Assembly: GCA_016933985.1 (NCBI GenBank)
Contig: JAFGTU010000402.1
Coordinates: 1-5,154 of the forward strand
DNA from: Sedimentisphaerales bacterium
GTDB lineage: Bacteria > Planctomycetota > Phycisphaerae > Sedimentisphaerales > Anaerobacaceae
Direction of reading: 5' to 3'
DNA: 5,154 bases
Of this stretch, positions 4,813-5,154 are shown one piece after another. Each line of letters begins with the position of its first letter. Position 1 is the stretch's first letter. The notes below the pieces were generated by a model, which saw only the letters and a program-made list of their open reading frames with translations, had not been told where the DNA came from and searched no databases. The translations under genes and the position numbers were made by a program.

Positions 4813-4847
4813 GTCAGACCGGTCGGACCCGTCAGACAAGTCGGACA
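4812..4847 (+). repeat. Four 9-bp tandem units NGTCRGACN
   Basis: Units at 4812-4820, 4821-4829, 4830-4838 and 4839-4847 share the core GTCRGAC, with A and G alternating at the R position (A, G, A, G). The first unit overlaps the last base of the hydrolase stop codon. No hairpin or T-tract makes it a terminator. It resembles short dispersed intergenic repeats of planctomycete genomes, a comparison from memory. Confidence 0.8.
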
Positions 4848-4860
4848 GGACTCTCACATA

Positions 4861-4874
4861 TCCAAATTCGAAAG
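4861..4874. repeat. 14-bp repeat TCCAAATTCGAAAG, copy B
   Basis: Exact match to 299-312. Its last bases merge with AGGGG (4873-4877), the likely ribosome binding site of the gene at 4885, so here the repeat contributes part of the translation signal. Confidence 0.6.
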
Positions 4875-4884
4875 GGGTCTCTCT

Positions 4885-5154
4885 ATGCCACACGGTAAAG
4901 GTCTAAGCAGAAAACAAAAGGCAGTATTGAATGATTTGTTCGAGCAGGGCCTTGATGAACCGGATGCCCTGGCCCGGCACAAGGTCCGCGCCGCCACTTA
5001 CAACGCGTGGTTTGACGACCAGCGGTTCGCCGCCGAGTTCCAGCGACGCATGCAGGCCGCTTACAGACGCGGCGAGCTGATTATGGCGAGGTATGTAAAC
5101 ATGGCGGCCGCCAACCTGGTTCACCTTACAAACTCAAAGAATCAGGAGACCGCA
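4885..5154 (+). CDS. Helix-turn-helix protein resembling a phage terminase small subunit (5' part)
   Basis: The frame starts at ATG 4885, with AGGGG (4873-4877) 7 bases upstream, and is open to the end of the window, giving 90 residues of an incomplete protein. GLSRKQKAVLNDLFEQGLDE (6-25) followed by DALARHKVRAATYNAWFDD (27-45) and QRFAAEFQRRMQAAYRRGE (46-64) follows the pattern of phage small-terminase and related DNA-binding proteins: a 'searching' helix, a helix-turn-helix with a TYxxW recognition helix, then a 'D-x-x-F-x-x-x-F' segment and a long helix. Small terminases recognise phage DNA for packaging; whether this one serves a live prophage cannot be seen because the downstream gene (a large terminase would be expected) lies outside the window. 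Other HTH proteins with the same layout are possible. Confidence 0.6.
   Translation, partial: MPHGKGLSRKQKAVLNDLFEQGLDEPDALARHKVRAATYNAWFDDQRFAAEFQRRMQAAYRRGELIMARYVNMAAANLVHLTNSKNQETA

Noticed and set aside
4180..4893. Minus-strand open frame of 237 codons across the hydrolase gene
   Set aside because: It is antisense to a well-supported enzyme with an intact catalytic triad. Its Asp/Ala/Arg-heavy composition is what an antisense frame in GC-rich coding DNA gives, and its N-terminus reads through the 9-bp repeat.

Overview
The window looks like chromosomal DNA from a planctomycete, most likely of the Phycisphaerae/Sedimentisphaerales kind. This is inferred from a pseudopilin-like protein with an FTLIELLVVIAII leader and an H-X9-DG motif, a Tat-exported nitrilase-superfamily enzyme, and short low-complexity repeats in the gaps between genes. 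No rRNA, tRNA, CRISPR array, transposase or integrase is visible.

Layout. (1) Bases 1-276 hold the 3' end of an unrecognised gene whose last codons are a 21-bp tandem repeat. (2) Bases 332-514 hold a truncated 5' fragment of a ParB-like gene. It stops just after a 40-bp sequence (465-504) that recurs exactly at 1860-1899 inside an intact ParB-like gene (1823-2464). (3) Between the two copies lies a compact two-gene module with its own promoter: a Panacea/SocA-domain antitoxin (659-1225) and a translationally coupled partner with weak MazF/PemK-like features (1225-1701). (4) A convergent minus-strand gene (2569-3402) encodes the pseudopilin-like H-X9-DG protein. (5) After a 369-bp divergent intergenic region, 3772-4812 encodes a Tat-signal nitrilase-family hydrolase with an intact Glu-Lys-Cys triad. 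(6) A 4 x 9-bp repeat follows, and then the 5' part of a helix-turn-helix gene resembling phage terminase small subunits (4885 to the window end).

The main result is the middle region. The toxin-antitoxin-like module sits inside a phage-type parB gene, flanked by an exact 40-bp direct repeat. Removing one 1395-bp repeat-plus-insert unit would restore one continuous 245-codon parB reading frame. As it stands, the incoming DNA has supplied a new start codon, ribosome binding site and 5' end, so a full ParB-like protein is still encoded. This is the pattern expected of a cassette that inserts into a gene and repairs it, or of homologous recombination between two parB alleles.

The ParB-like and terminase-like genes suggest phage ancestry for parts of the region, while the pseudopilin and hydrolase genes are ordinary host-type cargo. 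No functional link between the host-type genes and the module is evident.
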